Of a stretch of DNA of 15,704 nt, positions 15,621-15,704 are shown piece after piece. The stretch is from Bacteroidales bacterium (lineage in GTDB: Bacteria > Bacteroidota > Bacteroidia > Bacteroidales > Dysgonomonadaceae). The stretch lies in assembly GCA_012728155.1 (NCBI GenBank), contig JAAYFR010000399.1, positions 1 through 15,704 of the forward strand, given 5' to 3'. The notes under the pieces are model-generated. The model was not told where the DNA came from. It did no database searches and saw only the letters and a program-made list of their open reading frames with translations. Within the stretch, counting starts at the first letter, position 1. Each line of letters opens with the position of its first letter. The position numbers and the translations under genes were made by a program.

Positions 15621-15704
15621 AATTTTTATCTATTAGGGGAAAATTGAGATTCCATAGTTGAAAAAATCAACATATAGAAACCTCTGTCTCATTCATGACA
15701 AATA

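Noticed and set aside
15657..15671. Small inverted repeat (GTTGA, five A, TCAAC) upstream of the GH36 gene
   Set aside because: Only five pairs, all in AT-rich sequence. It is weak enough to be expected by chance, and it has no terminator or operator context.
15699..15704. Possible start of a -7 box (CAAATA read on the minus strand) for the GH36 gene at the right edge
   Set aside because: The window ends before the full eight-base motif can be seen, so it cannot be judged.

Overview
The window looks like chromosomal DNA from a Bacteroidota (probably Bacteroidales) bacterium. The evidence is a SusC/SusD pair, an ECF sigma factor next to a FecR anti-sigma factor of the DUF4974 type, AT-rich leaders without strong Shine-Dalgarno sequences, and upstream boxes resembling the Bacteroidota -7 consensus TAnnTTTG. 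Family or genus cannot be fixed from this evidence; a Dysgonomonadaceae-like origin is a guess only. All genes except the first are complete, and I see no frameshifts, insertion sequences, tRNA or rRNA genes, CRISPR arrays or phage genes.

Positions 1-7642 (all minus strand) hold a glycan-uptake locus of the polysaccharide-utilisation type. Read in transcription order it has an ECF sigma factor, a FecR-like membrane anti-sigma factor, a SusC-type TonB-dependent transporter with an N-terminal signalling (STN) domain, a SusD-type surface lipoprotein, and the first 39 codons of a further small lipoprotein that runs off the left edge. The expected logic is trans-envelope signalling: substrate binding at SusC/D is passed through the STN domain to FecR, which frees the sigma factor to transcribe susC onward. 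No glycoside hydrolase lies in the visible part of this locus, so its substrate is unknown.

Positions 7780-9905 (minus strand) hold the groES-groEL chaperonin operon, with a plausible promoter upstream and a convincing intrinsic terminator downstream. A 338-base non-coding region separates groES from the divergent plus-strand genes.

Positions 10140-13475 (plus strand) hold a corrinoid uptake and activation block: a periplasmic BtuF-like binding protein, a cob(I)alamin adenosyltransferase (BtuR/CobO), a BtuC/FecCD permease and a BtuD-like ATPase. The adenosyltransferase inside the transporter block is what points to vitamin B12 rather than a siderophore. No outer-membrane BtuB receptor and no recognisable cobalamin riboswitch are present here. 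A long hairpin sits between the permease and ATPase genes.

Positions 13575-15620 (minus strand) hold a secreted GH36-like alpha-galactosidase, convergent with the B12 block and probably independent of the left-hand locus.

I found no clearly undescribed system. The items most worth a second look are the inverted repeat upstream of susC, the btuC-btuD hairpin, the missing riboswitch, and the altered nucleophile context of the GH36 enzyme.
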